Notes under the pieces: generated by a model
Told to the model about the DNA's origin: nothing
The model's input: only the letters and a program-made list of their open reading frames with translations
The model's database searches: none
Assembly (NCBI RefSeq): GCF_026020075.1
Contig: NZ_CP102772.1
Coordinates: forward strand, 2,604,001-2,668,000
Reading direction: 5' to 3'
Origin: Bosea sp. NBC_00550
Lineage (GTDB): Bacteria > Pseudomonadota > Alphaproteobacteria > Rhizobiales > Beijerinckiaceae
DNA length: 64,000 nucleotides
Made by a program: the position numbers and the translations under genes
Shown: one piece after another, positions 61,746 through 64,000 of the stretch
Position numbering within the stretch: the stretch's first letter is position 1
How the letters are laid out: every line of letters starts with the position of its first letter

Positions 61746-62613
61746 TCTTGCCGAACATCTCCCTGTAGAGCCCGCGCAGGTAGACCAGCGCGAGCAGGAG
61801 CGACGCAAGCACGAGCAGCCAGCCGGTGGCGGCTGCGGCGCCGAAGGAGTTGTACCGGAAGGCCTCGAGATAGAGGTAGACGGCCATCACCTCGGTGGTG
61901 CGGGCAGGGCCGCCGCCGGTCATCAGCCAGACCTCCGAGAACAGCCGGAAGGCGAAGATGTAGCGAAACAGCGCGGCGATCAGCACCGCCGGCATCAGCA
62001 GCGGCAAGGTGATACGGCGGAATGCCATCCAGCCCGAGGCGCCATCGATCGCGCCGGCCTCGTAGAGCTCGCCGGGGATGGCGAGGCGGGCGGCGTAGAG
62101 GATGACGAAGCTGAAGGGCAGGTGCAGCCAGATCGAGAGAAGGCAGACCATCAGCAGGCCGTGGCTCGGATTCACCGACCATTCGATTGGCGGCAGGCCG
62201 ATGGCGCCGAGAAGCTGGCTCAACATCCCGACATCGGGCTCGAACAGGTAGCGCCACATCACCACCGCCGAGACCTCGGAGACGGCATAGGGCGCGAGCA
62301 CCACAGCCAGCATCAGCGCGCGCAAGGGGATGCCGGAGGCGAAGAACAGCGCCATAAGCAGGCCGAGTAGAAGCTCGACATGGACAACGACGGTAACGAC
62401 GATCACCGTGTTGACCAGCGCCCGCCAGAAATAGGGGTCGCTGAGCACCTTGGCGTAGTTGGCGAGGCCGACGAAGGTGGCCGCCTGCCCGAAGGAGGAT
62501 TGGTTCAGGCTTAGCCAGAACACATAGATCGCCGGCAAGAAGATGATGCCGCCGACCATCATCTGGACCGGCGAGACCAATGCGAAGGCGGCAAGGCCCG
62601 AGCGCTGCTGCAT
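61738..62613 (-). CDS. Carbohydrate ABC transporter permease (MalF-like)
   Basis: A 291-residue protein with six membrane segments (PVQMMVGGIIFLPAIYVFWL is the first). The EAA loop is ELYEAGAIDGASGWMAFRRI (about residues 188-207). It lies 3 bases after the dehydratase gene and overlaps the MalG-like gene. Neither a binding protein nor an ATPase of the sugar type is encoded within the window. Confidence 0.93.
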   Translation of the reverse strand: MQQRSGLAAFALVSPVQMMVGGIIFLPAIYVFWLSLNQSSFGQAATFVGLANYAKVLSDPYFWRALVNTVIVVTVVVHVELLLGLLMALFFASGIPLRALMLAVVLAPYAVSEVSAVVMWRYLFEPDVGMLSQLLGAIGLPPIEWSVNPSHGLLMVCLLSIWLHLPFSFVILYAARLAIPGELYEAGAIDGASGWMAFRRITLPLLMPAVLIAALFRYIFAFRLFSEVWLMTGGGPARTTEVMAVYLYLEAFRYNSFGAAAATGWLLVLASLLLALVYLRGLYREMFGKNA

Positions 62614-62616
62614 CGC

Positions 62617-63741
62617 TCAAGCGATCCGATGCCGCGCGAGCATGTCGCGGTCGATCTCAATACCTAGACCCGGACCCTCCGGAACGAGGAGCTGTCCGTC
62701 GACGAGCTGACTGCCGTCGCCGACTACCGGATGCGTGAAGGAATCGCGCAGCGGGTTAGCGTATACCATGCACTCGAAGGTACGCAGCGTCTCGGCCGCC
62801 GCGGCCAGCTGAAGGCTGGCGGCGACGCAGATCGCACCGGACCAGCCGACATGCGGCGCATAGGCCGTGTTAAAGCTCGCGGCCAATTCGGCGATGCGCC
62901 AGGTCTCCGTGATGCCGCCGGAGCGCGAGACGTCCGGTTGGATCAGCCCGAGCGAGCGATCCTGCAGCATGACCAGCGCCTCGCTTGCGACGAAGTCGCT
63001 CTCGCCGGCGGCGAGCCTGATCGGCAGATGCTGGGCGAGGCGGCGATAGCCCTCGCGATCATGCGGCGCGATCGGCTCCTCGAAGAAACCATAACCTAGA
63101 TCTGCCAGCGCCCGCCCGACGACCAGCGCGTCGTCGACGTCATAGGCCCAGTTGGCATCGACATAGAGCGCGATCTCGTCGCCGGCGAGCTTGCGGATGT
63201 ATTTGGCCCGCGCGATCGCGTCCTTGATCGGGTGGCCGAGCTTGACCTTGATCTCGCGGAACCCCGCCTTGAGTGCAGCCGCGACCTCGCCCTCGACCGT
63301 GGCATCGTCGAGCCAGTTGATCGAGGACGCATAGGCCGGAACGTGCGTTCGGCCCATGCCGCCGAGCAGCTTGTGGATCGGTACCCCCGCCGCTTTGCCG
63401 GCGATGTCCCAGAGCGCGATGTCGATGGCCGAGATCGCCTCGACGATCTGCCCGCCGGGCTGGCCCGAGAGCGCGCCGCGCATAAGCTTCCACAGGGCGC
63501 GCCGGTCGGCCGGGTCCTTGCCGATCAGGCGGGGGATGAACGCCTCCTCGATGAAGCGGGCATAGCCGGCTGCGCCGCGCCTGCACAGCCCCTCGCCGAA
63601 GCCCGTGATGCCGTCGCTGGTCGTGACCTCGACGACGACGATCTCGATGGCGGGATAGTCGCCCTGTGAGGTGCGCTGGGCCTTGGCCAGCACGGCGCGC
63701 AGCGGATAGGCAACAATCTGCGAGATGCTGCGAGCCGGCAT
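62617..63741 (-). CDS. Enolase-superfamily acid-sugar dehydratase (mandelate racemase group)
   Basis: A 374-residue protein started at MPARSISQIVAYPLRA (63741, with GGGGAGGG upstream). The mandelate-racemase-type active site is visible: the Lys-x-Lys in FREIKVKLGHP (about residues 165-175), metal ligands in YVDANWAYDVDDA, FFEEPIAP and LAAGESDF, and the Asp-His pair in IQPDVSRSGGITE and YAPHVGWSGAI (about 306). Such enzymes dehydrate sugar acids such as galactonate, glucarate or fuconate. It is first in the operon with two sugar permeases, so the transporter probably imports its substrate. Confidence 0.92.
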   Translation of the reverse strand: MPARSISQIVAYPLRAVLAKAQRTSQGDYPAIEIVVVEVTTSDGITGFGEGLCRRGAAGYARFIEEAFIPRLIGKDPADRRALWKLMRGALSGQPGGQIVEAISAIDIALWDIAGKAAGVPIHKLLGGMGRTHVPAYASSINWLDDATVEGEVAAALKAGFREIKVKLGHPIKDAIARAKYIRKLAGDEIALYVDANWAYDVDDALVVGRALADLGYGFFEEPIAPHDREGYRRLAQHLPIRLAAGESDFVASEALVMLQDRSLGLIQPDVSRSGGITETWRIAELAASFNTAYAPHVGWSGAICVAASLQLAAAAETLRTFECMVYANPLRDSFTHPVVGDGSQLVDGQLLVPEGPGLGIEIDRDMLARHRIA

Positions 63742-63791
63742 AACGATGCGCCCTCCCCAGGACGGTAACTTATCATATAGGCTGCACAGTT

Positions 63792-63802
63792 GCCAGATTG
63801 GC
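63792..63802. promoter_or_regulatory. Small palindrome in the divergent dehydratase/GntR gap
   Basis: GCCAGATTGGC is a perfect inverted repeat around a central base in the 95-base divergent gap. It could be the GntR operator, but it is short and no second copy is seen. Confidence 0.2.
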
Positions 63803-63836
63803 CGGCATCTGTCAATCATGTCGTTGGAGCTTGTGA

Positions 63837-64000
63837 ATGACCGATCCCGCCGCGGCCCTTATCGAGGACGATCCGTTCGCCGACCTCGACGTCGTGCCGA
63901 CGCGGCTCGGCGACGCCCTGATCCAGCGCATCACGCAGGCGATCCACGACGGCCGCCTCAAGCCCGGAGACGTGCTGCCCTCAGAGGCGCGCATGGCCGC
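63837..64000 (+). CDS. GntR family transcriptional regulator (FadR-type), 3' partial
   Basis: The first 54 codons are visible before the window ends. The ATG at 63837 follows TTGGAG. The sequence LGDALIQRITQAIHDGRLKP then GDVLPSEARMA is the start of a GntR winged helix-turn-helix. Divergent placement from the sugar-acid dehydratase gene suggests that it represses that operon and responds to a sugar acid. Confidence 0.88.
   Translation, partial: MTDPAAALIEDDPFADLDVVPTRLGDALIQRITQAIHDGRLKPGDVLPSEARMA

Noticed and set aside
1..64000. CRISPR array, tRNA, rRNA or riboswitch
   Set aside because: No regularly spaced repeats, cloverleaf-like segments or recognisable riboswitch cores were noticed by eye; short structured RNAs could still be missed without a covariance search.

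Overview
The window looks like a chromosomal accessory region of a high-GC alphaproteobacterium, most likely Hyphomicrobiales (a Bosea-like lineage is my best guess from gene style, not proven). It is packed with catabolic genes fed by many uptake systems (tripartite tricarboxylate, Fe3+-type, spermidine/putrescine-type, general amino-acid and carbohydrate ABC transporters). It is interrupted by a phage-like cassette and by several decayed insertion sequences. No rRNA, tRNA or CRISPR array was seen.

1-11.3 kb. A + strand operon (cut by the left edge) encodes an FAD-dependent dehydrogenase, a TIM-barrel sugar-phosphate isomerase-like protein, an EamA exporter, an aldehyde dehydrogenase, a ThDP enzyme and a 4,5-dihydroxyphthalate decarboxylase-like protein. 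Facing it, on the - strand, are a second TIM-barrel protein, an RraA-type aldolase and a LysR regulator. A type II dehydroquinase (aroQ) follows, with a clear terminator.

11.3-26 kb. A - strand operon runs 2-hydroxyacid dehydrogenase, third TIM-barrel protein, Gfo/Idh/MocA oxidoreductase, Bug binding protein, TctB, TctA. A divergent + operon carries a GMC oxidoreductase, an SDR and a fourth TIM-barrel protein. Next come an RraA, an orphan Bug binding protein and a two-subunit aconitase-family dehydratase whose small subunit has lost its usual catalytic loop. A LysR regulator closes the block. Four members of one TIM-barrel family in about 20 kb suggest a modular pathway for polyhydroxylated or aromatic-derived acids; the substrate is unknown.

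26-32.3 kb. A SAF-domain NAD(P) oxidoreductase, an Asp/Glu/hydantoin racemase-like protein and a complete Fe3+-type ABC importer form one operon.

32.3-39.4 kb. A phage-like cassette holds DUF3489, DUF2924, a large serine recombinase, a ParB-methyltransferase fusion with an altered motif IV, a DUF5681 protein and a terminase large subunit. No capsid or portal gene is present. Its right side ends in an IS6-family remnant.

39.4-52.3 kb. A SelA-like PLP enzyme lies between two IS6-type ends. Beside it is a - strand operon led by an IclR regulator, with a complete PotABCD-type importer, an SDR, a ketopantoate-reductase-like protein and an Old Yellow Enzyme. Divergent from it are an unusual M28-type protein, a multiply frameshifted oligopeptide ABC ATPase and an MFS transporter.

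52.3-64 kb. IS30 and IS6 debris precedes an aapJ-aapQ-aapM amino-acid transporter. Where aapP would be expected there is an anthranilate-synthase-like fusion with a dead glutaminase domain. IS6 and IS5 remnants separate this from a carbohydrate operon: an enolase-superfamily dehydratase, two permeases and two uncharacterised proteins, with a divergent GntR regulator cut by the right edge.
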